A DNA stretch of 64,000 nt from Pelobates cultripes (lineage: Eukaryota > Chordata > Amphibia > Anura > Pelobatidae). The position numbers and the translations under genes were made by a program. The notes beneath the pieces were generated by a model that was not told the DNA's origin, did not search any database, and saw nothing but the letters and a program-made list of their open reading frames with translations. Shown here piece by piece: positions 53,701-64,000 of the stretch. Each line of letters opens with the position of its first letter. Position 1 is the first letter of the stretch. The stretch lies in NCBI GenBank assembly GCA_933207985.1, contig OW240917.1:116075026-116139025 (forward strand), in the 5' to 3' direction.

Positions 53701-56700
53701 ATATCTCCAAACTAGTGGGCATATATTTGCATAGTGACCAAAAAAAACAAGATAGGAGAGTTTATACAATTCTCCTAGACAACCAAACATGAATCAGTAT
53801 CTCACTTGCAATATCTGCTGTGAGAACTATAGACAGTTGTCCTAGTCATCCTTTTCAACTATTCTTTATAACAGTGCCTTTAAAAAGGCATTTGCATCTT
53901 CTAGATGGCATACTATGAGAATTTGTTACAAGCGCAGCTTTGCAACAAAGTGCAGCTCATCAGTTCCACAGTAAACTTTTAAAAAGTAGATCATAATTTT
54001 AAAGGGGTAGGTTCCAAACCCCTCTCATTTTGCCTGCTGTTTATAACATGAAAATGTTTAGAAAAGACCCAAAACAAAGCTGGGAAAAGTCATACGAAGA
54101 CAGGATGTAATAGTGAGTTGATGCAGGACAGAAGGGTTCAAGAGATAGGAAGAATGATATTTGCTATACAGAATTTTCTCATGGTGCATTTGCATACCGT
54201 GGCGACGCCCCAAGGTTATTTTCTGCATGCAATGCACAGTAGCATAAGAGCATATAGAGCTGCTAGCAATACACAAATCAACCAGCAGAGGGCAATTGAG
54301 GAGAAATTAGAAGGAAGGTCTGATTTATTTGAATTATATAGCTGATAGCAATACACAGATCATCCAGGAGAGGGTATTTTCATTTGAGGATAGATTAGAA
54401 GGAAGAACTGCTTCAATTGAAAGAAAAACTATATTACCCGCGCTAGGTGATATGTTTCCATACGTGAGAAGAGGATGCGTGGCAGTATTTCTGAGTGTTT
54501 TCAGGATGTGTTGGTTTGTGAATCTTATTTTGTGTGTGTTCTAAATGGTAATGTGTAATTTTTGTTTGCTTGTTTGTTTGTTTGTTTGCTTGCTTCATCA
54601 TCTTCTTCTTCTTCGAGAATAAGTGAAATCTACTGTCGGATGTTTTGGTAAAGGAAGTTGTAAGTGACTTTGTGAGAGTGTTAGTGATGCGAGGAGTGTG
54701 ATGATGAAGATGTGGTGAGCCATTGCGATTGTTGTTCTTGATGGGTATGTTGGTGCATGCCAAAGAATTGTGAAATTGTGCCCCAGAAGATTTGAAATGA
54801 GGCATGATGAACAAAGCATTGAGAAGACTATAGCATCCACTGCGGTCTCACAGATTGCAGGAGTAAACAAAAGTTAATAATATGATGTAACTCTTGCACG
54901 TTTCTATGATATCTCCAAACTAGTGGGCATATATTTGCATAGTGACCAAAAAAAACAAGATAGGAGAGTTTATACAATTCTGCTAGACAACCAAACATGA
55001 ATCAGTATCTCACTTGCAATATCTGCTGTGAGAACTATAGACAGTTGTCCTAGTCATCCTTTTCAACTATTCTTTATAACAGTGCCTTTAAAAAGGCATT
55101 TGCATCTTCTAGATGGCATACTATGAGAATGTTACAAGCACAGCTTTGCAACAAAGTGCAGCTCATTAGATCCACAGTAAACTTTCAAAAAGTAGATCAT
55201 AATTTTAAAGGGGTAGGTTCCAAACCCCTCTCATTTTGCCTGCTGTTTATAACATGAAAATGTTTAGAAAAGAACCAAAACAAAGCTGGGAAAAGTCATA
55301 CGAGGACAGGATGTAATAGTGAGTTGATACAGGACAGAAGGGTTCAAGAGAGAGGAAGAATGATATTTGCTATACAGAATTTTCTCATGGATACATTTGC
55401 ATACCGTGGCGAAGCCCCATGGTTATTTTCTGCATGCAATGCACAGTAGCAGTAGCAATACACAGTAGAGCTGCTAGCAATACACAAATCAACCAGCAGA
55501 GGGCAATTGAGGAGAAATTAGAAGGAAGGTCTGATTTATTTGAATTATATAGCTGATAGCAATACACAGATCATCCAGGAGAGGGTATTTTCATTTGAGG
55601 ATAGATTAGAAGGGAGAACTGCTTCAATTGAAAGAAAAACTATATTACCAGCGCTAGGTGATATGTTTCCATACGTGAGAAGAGGATGCGTGGTAGTATT
55701 TCTGAGTGTTTTCAGGATGTGTTGGTTTGTGAATCTTATTTTGTGTGTGTTCTAAATGGTAATGTGTAATTTTTGTTTGTTTTCTTCTTCTTTGAGAATA
55801 AGTGAAATCTACTGTCAGATGTTTTGGTAAAGGAACTTGTAAATGACTTTGTGAGAGTGTTAGTGATGCGAGTAGTGTGATGATGAAGATGTGGTAAGCC
55901 ATTGCGATTGTTGTTCTTGATGTGTATGTTGGTGCATGCCAAAGAATTGTGAAATGGTGCCCCAGAAGATTTGAAATGAGGCATGATGAACAAAGCATTG
56001 AGAAGACTATAGCATCCACTGTGGTCTCACAGATTGCACGAGTAAACAAAAGTTAATAATATGATGTAACTCTTGCACGTTTCTATGATATCTCCAAACT
56101 AGTGGGCATATATTTGCATAGTGACCAAAAAAAAACAAGATAGGAGAGCTTATACAATTCTCCTAGACAACCAAACATGAATCAGCATCTCACTTGCAAT
56201 ATCTGCTGTGAGAACTATAGACAGTTGTCCTAATCATCCTTTTCAACTATTCTTTATAACAGTGCCTTTAAAAAGACATTTGCATCTTCTAGATGGCATA
56301 CTATGAAAATTTGTTACAAGCACAGCTTTGCAACAAAGTGCAGCTCATTAGTTCCACAGCAAACTTTCAAAAAGTAGATCATAATTTTAAAGGGGTAGGT
56401 TCCAAACCCCTCTCATTTTGCCTGCTGTTTATAACATGAAAATGTTTAGAAAAGAACCAAAACAAAGCTGGGAAAAGTCATACGAGGACAGGATGTAATA
56501 GTGAGTTGATGCAGGACAGAAGGGTTCAAGAGATAGGAAGAATGATATTTGCTATACAGAATTTTCTCATGGATACATTTGCATACCGTGGCGACGCCCC
56601 ATGGTTATTTTCTGCATGCAATGCACAGTAGCATTCGAACATATAGAGCTGCTAGCAATGCACAAATCAACCAGCAGAGGGCAATTGAGGAGAAATTAGA

Positions 56701-59700
56701 AGGAAGGTCTGATTTATTTGAATTATATAGCTGATAGCAATACACAGATCATCCAGGAGAGGGTATTTTCATTTGAGGATAGATTAGAAGGGAGAACTGC
56801 TTCAATTGAAAGAAAAACTATATTACCCGCGCTAAGTGATATGTTTCCATACGTGAGAAGAGGATGCGTGGTAGTATTTCTGAGTGTTTTCAGGATGTGT
56901 TGGTTTGTGAATCTTATTTTGTGTGTGTTCTAAATGGTAATGTGTAATTTTTGTTTGTTTTGTTTTCTTCTTCTTTGAGAATAAGTGAAATCTACTGTCG
57001 GATGTTTTGGTAAAGGAACTTGTAAATGACTTTGTGAGAGTGTTAGTGATGCGAGTAGTGTGATGATGAAGATGTGGTGAGCCATTGCGATTGTTGTTCT
57101 TGATGTGTATGTTGGTGTATGTTGGTGCATGCCAAAGAATTGTGAAATGGTGCCCCAGAAGATTTGAAATGAGGCATGATGAACAAAGCATTGAGAAGAC
57201 TATAGCATCCACTGCGGTCTCACAGATTGCAGGAGTAAACAAAAGTTAATAACATGATGTAACGCTTGCACATTTCTATGATATCTCCAAACTAGTGGGC
57301 ATATATTTGCATAGTGACCAAAAAAAAAACAAGATAGGAGAGTTTATACAATTCTCCTAGACAACCAAACATGAATCAGCATCTCACTTGCAATATCTGC
57401 TGTGAGAACTATAGACAGTTGTCCTAGTCATCCTTTTCAACTAATTTTTTATAACATTGCCTTTAAAAAGGCATTTGCATCTTCTAGATGGCATACTATG
57501 AGAATTTGTTACAAGCACAGCTTTGCAACAAAGTGCAGCTCATTAGTTCCACAGTAAACTTTCAAAAAGTAGATCATAATTTTAAAGGGGTAGGTTCCAA
57601 ACCCCTCTCATTTTGCCTGCTGTTTATAACATGAAAATGTTTAGAAAAGAACCAAAACAAAGCTGGGAAAAGTCATACGAGGACAGGATGTAATAGTGAG
57701 TTGATGCAGCACAGACGGGTTCAAGAGATAGGAAGAATGATTTTTGCTATACAGAATTTTCTCATGGATACATTTGCATACCGTGGCGACGCCCCATGGT
57801 TATTTTCTGCATGCAATGCACAGTAGCATTAGAACATATAGAGCTGCTAGCAATACACAAATCAACCAGCAGCGGGCAATTGAGGAGAAATTAAAAGGAA
57901 GGTCTTATTTATTTGAATTATATAGCTGATAGCAATACACAGATCATCCAGGAGAGGGTATTTTCATTTGAGGATAGATTAGAAGGGAGAACTGCTTCAA
58001 TTGAAAGAAAAACTATATTACCCGCGCTAGGTGATATGTTTCCATACGTGAGAAGAGGATGCGTGGTAGTATTTCTGAGTGTTTCCAGGATGTGTTGGTT
58101 TGTGAATCTTATTTTGTGTGTGTTCTAAATGGTAATGTGTAATTTTTGTTTGCTTGTTTGTTTGCTTGCTTCATCATCTTCTTCTTCTTCTTCTTCTTCT
58201 TCTTCGAGAATAAGTGAAATCTACTGTCGGATGTTTTGGTAAAGGAAGTTGTAAGTGACTTTGTGAGAGTGTTAGTGATGCGAGGAGTGTGATGATGAAG
58301 ATGTGGTGAGCCATTGCGATTGTTGTTCTTGATGGGTATGTTGGTGCATGCCAAAGAATTGTGAAATTGTGCCCCAGAAGATTTGAAATGAGGCATGATG
58401 AACAAAGCATTGAGAAGACTATAGCATCCACTGCGGTCTCACAGATTGCAGGAGTAAACAAAAGTTAATAATATGATGTAACTATTGCACATTTCTATGA
58501 TATCTCCAAACTAGTGGGCATATATTTGCATAGTGACCAAAAAAAACAAGATAGGAGAGTTTATACAATTCTCCTAGACAACCAAACATGAATCAGTATC
58601 TCACTTGCAATATCTGCTGTGAGAACTATAGACAGTTGTCCTAGTCATCCTTTTCAACTATTCTTTATAACAGTGCCTTTAAAAAGGCATTTGCATCTTC
58701 TAGATGGCATACTATGAGAATTTGTTACAAGCGCAGCTTTGCAACAAAGTGCAGCTCATCAGTTCCACAGTAAACTTTTAAAAAGTAGATCATAATTTTA
58801 AAGGGGTAGGTTCCAAACCCCTCTCATTTTGCCTGCTGTTTATAACATGAAAATGTTTAGAAAAGACCCAAAACAAAGCTGGGAAAAGTCATACGAAGAC
58901 AGGATGTAATAGTGAGTTGATGCAGGACAGAAGGGTTCAAGAGATAGGAAGAATGATATTTGCTATACAGAATTTTCTCATGGTGCATTTGCATACCGTG
59001 GCGACGCCCCAAGGTTATTTTCTGCATGCAATGCACAGTAGCATAAGAGCATATAGAGCTGCTAGCAATACACAAATCAACCAGCAGAGGGCAATTGAGG
59101 AGAAATTAGAAGGAAGGTCTGATTTATTTGAATTATATAGCTGATAGCAATACACAGATCATCCAGGAGAGGGTATTTTCATTTGAGGATAGATTAGAAG
59201 GAAGAACTGCTTCAATTGAAAGAAAAACTATATTACCCGCGCTAGGTGATATGTTTCCATACGTGAGAAGAGGATGCGTGGCAGTATTTCTGAGTGTTTT
59301 CAGGATGTGTTGGTTTGTGAATCTTATTTTGTGTGTGTTCTAAATGGTAATGTGTAATTTTTGTTTGCTTGTTTGTTTGTTTGTTTGCTTGCTTCATCAT
59401 CTTCTTCTTCTTCGAGAATAAGTGAAATCTACTGTCGGATGTTTTGGTAAAGGAAGTTGTAAGTGACTTTGTGAGAGTGTTAGTGATGCGAGGAGTGTGA
59501 TGATGAAGATGTGGTGAGCCATTGCGATTGTTGTTCTTGATGGGTATGTTGGTGCATGCCAAAGAATTGTGAAATTGTGCCCCAGAAGATTTGAAATGAG
59601 GCATGATGAACAAAGCATTGAGAAGACTATAGCATCCACTGCGGTCTCACAGATTGCAGGAGTAAACAAAAGTTAATAATATGATGTAACTCTTGCACGT

Positions 59701-60313
59701 TTCTATGATATCTCCAAACTAGTGGGCATATATTTGCATAGTGACCAAAAAAAACAAGATAGGAGAGTTTAAACAATTCTCCTAGACAACCAAACATGAA
59801 TCAGCATCTCACTTGCAATATCTGCTGTGAGAACTATAGACAGTTGTCCTAGTCATCCTTTTCAACTATTCTTTATAACAGTGCCTTTAAAAAGGCATTT
59901 GCATCTTCTAGATGGCATACTATGAGAATTTGTTACAAGCACAGCTTTGCAACAAAGTGCAGCTCATCAGTTCCACAGTAAACTTTTAAAAAGTAGATCA
60001 TAATTTTAAAGGGGTAGGTTCCAAACCCCTCTCATTTTGCCTGCTGTTTATAACATGAAAATGTTTAGAAAAGACCCAAAACAAAGCTGGGAAAAGTCAT
60101 ACGAGGACAGGATGTAATAGTGAGTTGATGCAGGACAGAAGGGTTCAAGAGATAGGAAGAATGATATTTGCTATACAGAATTTTCTCATGGATACATTTG
60201 CATACCGTGGAGACGCCCCAGAGTTATTTTCTGCATTCAATGCACAGTAGCATAAGAACATATAGAGCTTCTAACAATACACAAATCAACCAGCAGAGGG
60301 CAATTGAGGAGAA
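50701..60313. repeat. 1.2-kb satellite array, about eight units
   Basis: The anchor GATATGTTTCCATACGTG recurs near 50846, 52027, 53236, 54449, 55660, 56838, 58033 and 59248, giving periods of 1178-1215 bases. Length differences come mainly from TTTG and CTT runs after TGTGTAATTTTTG. Each unit holds an internal diverged duplication of about 105 bases (GCTAGCAATACACAAATCAA and GATAGCAATACACAGATCAT). The first unit has an extra 209-base partial repeat. The array starts at the hAT end and is cut by the DIRS at 60314. The similar 60-130-residue frames in every unit reflect the repeat and not genes. Confidence 0.95.
50964..51002. repeat. (TTC)n tract in satellite unit 1
   Basis: About eleven CTT/TTC units. 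Equivalent tracts of varying length occur near 52160, 53370, 54600, 55787, 56966, 58178 and 59400. GAA/TTC runs can form triplex DNA. Confidence 0.9.
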
Positions 60314-60382
60314 ATTGAAGATTATGCTAGCTTTAGTGTACTAATAATCTTAATTTTAATAAGGACAGGAGGCGAGTATTTT
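60314..60382. repeat. DIRS terminal inverted repeat, outer arm
   Basis: 69 bases pairing with 61006-61074, with one mismatch seen. The inner edge carries AGGACAGGAGGCGAGTATTT, sharing GGAGGCGAGTATT with the copy at 1416-1483. Confidence 0.9.
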
Positions 60383-61005
60383 GCATTAACTCTCTTTACT
60401 AAACTCCACAGCAGTAAAGAAAAACGTAAAGAGTAACATTAAATCACTGAGCAGCATAGTATATATAAGGGTCATGCTGCCTGTACACTTCCTCTTTCTT
60501 GAAGCGACATCCAAGTCCAGACTGATCTCAAAACGATAGAACCAACGAAACAATCAACAACGGTCTCTGGTGAGCAGAACTTGATGAGACTCCTGGTAAA
60601 CGAGGTCGGGAGAAGACGAAACGAAGCCTTTATCCTCGTAGGCGGAGTCGTGAGGGTAACCAAACCAACAACCAGTGGAGGTCCTGAAGAGGATTACACT
60701 GAAAGAAGAGTATGAAATAGGTTAGGTACTGAACCGTAACTGGTCACGCATGAGAGCCATATCAGAGTGTGTCAAACTAAGTGATGATATACACAGTAGT
60801 GTGTGTAATGTAAGGTAATTACGTGTTATGTGTAATTATGTGGTGCAACGTAACCTGGTGTCAAAGACCTAGTTCTGGGATGAGAGACAGGATAGAAACT
60901 GCGTGCACCCCAAGGAAAGTAGCAAGTGCTGACAAGCCAAAACAAAAGTCCGTCACCTTGAGATCCACTCCCCCGAGAAGTCAGGGTAGGGAACAAAAGG
61001 GAGGG
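60383..61005. other. DIRS 3' non-coding region
   Basis: Between the arms. No coding frame. Its start (TTAACTCTCTTTACTAAACT) resembles 1484-1510 in the other copy, so this is a conserved part of the element. Confidence 0.7.
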
Positions 61006-61110
61006 AAAATACTCGCCTCCTGTCCTTATTAAAATTAATATTATTAGTACACTAAAGCTAGCATAATCTTCAATTTTATAACATGACAGGAGGCTTCCTA
61101 TTTTGCAATT
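61006..61110. repeat. DIRS internal complementary region
   Basis: 61006-61074 complements the outer end. Directly after it ACATGACAGGAGGCTTCCTA gives a second GGAGGC block in the opposite sense. The layout equals the known DIRS region that bridges the two element ends during circle formation. Confidence 0.75.
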
Positions 61111-62056
61111 TTAACGCTGAAAGAGAGATGTCCCATCAGAAGGGGAAGTGCGAAAATAAAAGGTACGGAAAGTGGATTCCCGAGACCAATCCGCCGCTCG
61201 GAGAATGTCTGACAGTGACGCCCCCGCTAGGAAGGCTGAGGAAGCCGCCGCCCCTCGAACGGAGTGGGCGCTGAAAGTAGGGTCTATACCGGCGAGGGAG
61301 AGGATCCATCGAATCCACCGGGCCAGTGTGGTGACCGAGACCGGTGCGTGGGGGCGGACATAGGAGACTAGGAGTTTGCCCGACACTGAGTTCCGGAGCG
61401 AGGAGGTAACCGAAACGTATCTGCGCAGGGTGGACACGACGCAGAGTTGCGGATCGTCTGGGAAAAAAGGGTAGAATACCGAGGTCGAACCCAACTTAGT
61501 GCGACGGGAAACGTGGAAAGTGACCCCCTCCGGGGCAATCTCGAAGGCGTCAACGTCGAAGGCTCGAACGTCTGATACCCATCGAAAGGACACGAGACAG
61601 AGCAGAAAAGCGCACTTAGCCGACAATAGGCGTAGGGAGAGGCGGTCATTAGGGAGCCAATCCCTGAAAAAACGGAGGACCAGCCCAACATCCCATAGGT
61701 GGGAGTACCTGGGGGCTGGGGGGCGGCGGAGCCGCATACCACGGAGCAGGTGGCAGACGAGAGGGTCTTTGTCGACCGGGAGGTCCCCTACGGGGGTATG
61801 GGCCGCCGAAATCGCGGAGCGAAAAACGTTAACAGACCGATAGGAGCGGCCCGACGAAAACAAGGATGAAAGGAAATTGAGAATCATGGGAATAGGTGCT
61901 GTAAATGGATCGGCGTCCCGTTCCATGCACCAAGTAGACCAGGAGGTCCAAGCTGAAAGGTAGCAGCGTCTAGTTCCGGGGGCCCAGGAATCCCATAAGA
62001 GGTCCCTGGTAGCCTGCGATAGTCCGCTGACTTGCCAGGAACCCCGGAAAGAGTCC
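61111..62056 (-). CDS. DIRS tyrosine recombinase
   Basis: The last 314 residues of a long minus-strand frame form the recombinase. It has an N-terminal SAM-like part (LLWDSWAPGTRRCYLSAW and on), then LCLVSFRWVSDVRAF with the probable first Arg. HVSRRTKLGS follows, then AHSVRGAAASSAFLAG (HxxR) and STFRTFYFR with the catalytic Tyr. It would recombine a circular intermediate into the target. It overlaps the end of the reverse transcriptase frame by about 170 bases in another frame, as usual in DIRS. The start is uncertain. The open frame continues upstream to 63912, but that part is the shadow of pol. Confidence 0.9.
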
Positions 62057-64000
62057 AAGCCACCAGGGGTAGTCGATCTTCCAAGAGAAGCGGGTGAAGA
62101 TTCCCTTTGGGATCCGTGAGCAGCTCCAGAAAGGATGGAAGGAGGAGAGGATCCCTGCAGGAGGTGGCTAGGAGGTCCGGAAACCATGGTTGGCTCTGCC
62201 ACAAGGGTGTTATGAGGACCAGAGTGACCTGTTGCATCCGCATCTGGTGTAATGTTCTTGCGATCATGGCAAATGGGGGAAAGGCATAGGCTCCGGTCGT
62301 TGGCCATTGTTGTAGAAAGGCGTCCGTCGCCTTGCTCTCCGGGTCCAGGAGCCAGCTGAAGAACTTCGGGGTTTGATGGTTGTTGCGGGACGCAAAAAGA
62401 TCCAGGTGAAAGGGACCCCTCCGGGTCGCCAGGGCTCTGAAGATCCTCGTGTTCAGTCTCCAATCGCTGACGTCCCTCCAGTGGCGAGAGAACCAGTCGG
62501 CCGTGGGGTTGATTTCCCCGGGCAGGTATTCGGCCTGGAGAGCGATGTTGCGGGGTAGGCAATAGTCGAAAATGTCCTTTGTGATGTCTGACAGTAGACG
62601 TGACCGTGCGCCCCCCAGGCGATTGATATATTGGACTGCGGAGACATTGTCCATGCGTAGGAGGATGCAGCAGTTGGATCTGTCTCGGGCCAGGCTGCGG
62701 ATCGCGAAGGACCCTGCCAGGAGTTCCAGGCAGTTTATGTGCATGGAGAGTTCCTGAGCTGTCCATGTTCCTCCTGTGGATATGGACCCGTTGGTGGCGC
62801 CCCAGCCCCACAAGCTGGCGTCTGACTCCAGTACGAAGTCTGGGGTGTCTCCGAATATGGCCCTGCCGTTCCAGGCTTGCATGCTGTCCAGCCACCATGA
62901 TAGTTCCTCGCGAACTTCCGTCGTCACCGGGACGATTTGATCGTACGTGGGCCTGCGGCGTAGGTACCTCGCCTTGAGGCGTTGCATGGGTCTGTAGTGG
63001 AGGGGACCCAGGAATATGGCCTGAATGGAGGCAGAGAGGAGTTCCACGATCCTGGCCAGGTTGCGGAGAGGGATGGAGTCGCGACGGAGTGCTCTGCGAA
63101 TCTCCTTGCGAATAGACGAGATCTTCGAGGCTGGAAGCTTTAGAGTGCATGTAGTCGAGTCGATCTCGAAACCCAGGAATTGTATCGTCTGGGATGGGGT
63201 CAATTCCGATTTCTGGCGGTTCACTACGAAGCCCAGAGATTCCAGCAGTGTTACTGCGAGATGAGTGTGTTGGTGCAGTCTGTGCTCGTTGGAGCAAAAG
63301 AGAAGCAGGTCGTCCAGGTAGATGATGCATTGGACGCCCCTGGATCTCAGGTGGGCCACCACCGGTTTCAGAAGTTTGGTGAAACACCAAGGGGCCGAGC
63401 TGAGCCCGAAAGGGAGGCAGGTGAATTGCCAAGGACGGCCGTGCCAGAGGAAACGAAGGAGGGTTCGGCAATCCGGATGCACTGGGACCGACAGGTATGC
63501 ATCTTTTAGATCTAGTCTGGTGAACCAGTCGTTGCTTTGTAGGAGGTCCCGCAGAAGGTGGATGCCCTCCATCTTGAAGTGGCGGTATGCCACATATGCG
63601 TTGAGGCCGCGTAGGTTGATGACCGGACGGAATTCTCCCGTCTTCTTCCGAACCAGGAAAATATTGCTGAAATAACCTCCCCCGTCGTAGGTTGGCTGGA
63701 TAGCCCCTTTGTCCCGAAGTTCGCGTAGTTCCGCGTTGACGAGGGATTGGTCGGAAGATGACATGTGGATGGGGTGAGGAGGTTGTGTCTGAAGAGGAGT
63801 CCCTACTAGGTCTATGACATATCCCTGTACCGTTTGTAGGATCCACTTGTCTGAGGACAGAGCGGCCCAATTCTGGAAAGAATGGGAAATACGGCCCACG
63901 GGGCGGGTGCAAGGTAACACTGGAGGAATACGGGTGCTTACCTGTAGCAAAGCGGGAACGTCCGCGTGGTCCCCGGCCTCTGTCCGAGCCTCGTGAGAAA
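61884..64000 (-). CDS. DIRS reverse transcriptase/RNase H (partial at 5')
   Basis: Open from the window edge to the stop at 61884. Residues counted from the codon at 63950. RT: FRPVINLRGLNAYV (about 107), FTRLDLKDAY with Asp147, and YLDD at 211-214. RNase H: LESDASLWGWGAT with Asp377, INCLELLAG with Glu409, RMDNVSAVQ with Asp434, and a final Asp in NPTADWFSRH. Then the LDLFASRNNHQTP module that follows RNase H in DIRS pol. All key residues are present. A strong splice-donor-like CAG|GTAAGC lies at 63939-63947, and introns are known in some DIRS elements. The true start is outside the window. Confidence 0.93.
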   Translation of the reverse strand, partial: SHEARTEAGDHADVPALLQVSTRIPPVLPCTRPVGRISHSFQNWAALSSDKWILQTVQGYVIDLVGTPLQTQPPHPIHMSSSDQSLVNAELRELRDKGAIQPTYDGGGYFSNIFLVRKKTGEFRPVINLRGLNAYVAYRHFKMEGIHLLRDLLQSNDWFTRLDLKDAYLSVPVHPDCRTLLRFLWHGRPWQFTCLPFGLSSAPWCFTKLLKPVVAHLRSRGVQCIIYLDDLLLFCSNEHRLHQHTHLAVTLLESLGFVVNRQKSELTPSQTIQFLGFEIDSTTCTLKLPASKISSIRKEIRRALRRDSIPLRNLARIVELLSASIQAIFLGPLHYRPMQRLKARYLRRRPTYDQIVPVTTEVREELSWWLDSMQAWNGRAIFGDTPDFVLESDASLWGWGATNGSISTGGTWTAQELSMHINCLELLAGSFAIRSLARDRSNCCILLRMDNVSAVQYINRLGGARSRLLSDITKDIFDYCLPRNIALQAEYLPGEINPTADWFSRHWRDVSDWRLNTRIFRALATRRGPFHLDLFASRNNHQTPKFFSWLLDPESKATDAFLQQWPTTGAYAFPPFAMIARTLHQMRMQQVTLVLITPLWQSQPWFPDLLATSCRDPLLLPSFLELLTDPKGNLHPLLLEDRLPLVAWTLSGVPGKSADYRRLPGTSYGIPGPPELDAATFQLGPPGLLGAWNGTPIHLQHLFP

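Larger units (their letters stand above)
60314..64000 (-). mobile_element. DIRS-type retrotransposon, 3' part (continues off the window)
   Basis: Minus strand, entering from the right edge. It contains reverse transcriptase/RNase H, overlapping tyrosine recombinase, an internal complementary region (61006-61110) and a 3' region ending in the inverted repeat at 60314. It is inserted in the satellite between GAGGAGA and the element end, and the junction falls at AATT. DIRS elements integrate through a recombinase and leave no target duplication. The frames are open, so this may be an active family. Confidence 0.92.

Noticed and set aside
50701..60313. Repeated plus- and minus-strand frames of 60-136 residues in each satellite unit
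   Set aside because: They recur only because the DNA is tandemly repeated; they are broken differently by TTC-run length changes, overlap each other on both strands and match no known protein.
62057..63912. Long frame upstream of the DIRS recombinase
   Set aside because: It is the +1 shadow of the reverse transcriptase frame, Pro/Arg/Ser-rich and without motifs. Only its last 314 residues look real.

Overview
The window reads as nuclear DNA of an amphibian, almost certainly a frog. The evidence is its repeat content: many TTAA-flanked MITEs that begin TTAAAGGG or TTAAAGGA (the T2/Kolobok type known from Xenopus), DIRS retrotransposons, Tx1/L1-like and CR1 LINEs, Penelope-like elements, Tc1 and hAT transposons, a retrovirus primed by tRNA-Leu, and a kilobase-scale satellite. 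No bacterial or phage features were seen. The species cannot be named from this.

Host genes are sparse. Two minus-strand exons at 17146-17305 and 11585-11822 encode the end of the large subunit and the small subunit of a caspase that best matches caspase-6. They are separated by a 5.3 kb intron full of transposons. A phase-symmetric exon candidate at 9402-9632 (minus) belongs to a gene I do not recognise. No other host exon was found.

Layout. 1-4.26 kb: L1 ORF2 fragments and an internally deleted DIRS copy. 4.26-9.25 kb: a CR1 LINE split by an L1 ORF1 copy, a fold-back insertion with a decayed hammerhead ribozyme, and a GT-rich tandem repeat ending in a 100-N gap. 9.4-17.3 kb: exon candidate, Penelope-like element, then the caspase exons around T2-type MITEs and a Tc1 element that itself carries an L1 fragment. 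18.1-28.4 kb: nested insertions (hAT-like MITE, T2-type MITE, then a 9.27 kb provirus with near-identical 497 bp LTRs). 28.4-37.0 kb: L1 ORF1 remnants, a second decayed hammerhead, two solo LTRs with 5 bp target duplications, and an insertion between 62 bp direct repeats. 37.05-45.58 kb: AT-rich hairpin DNA, probably one DNA transposon, split by a nearly complete 6.65 kb L1. 45.6-50.7 kb: LTR-like sequences and a hAT derivative with about 105 bp tandem repeats. 50.7-60.3 kb: about eight copies of a 1.2 kb satellite. 60.3 kb to the end: the 3' part of a DIRS element with open reverse transcriptase and tyrosine recombinase frames, running off the window.

These elements do not form one pathway. 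The window is a record of nested insertions whose order can be read. The youngest large insertion is probably the provirus. The DIRS element at 60.3 kb interrupts the satellite array and is therefore younger than that part of it. Several otherwise good frames break at A/T runs, so some apparent pseudogenes may be assembly errors.
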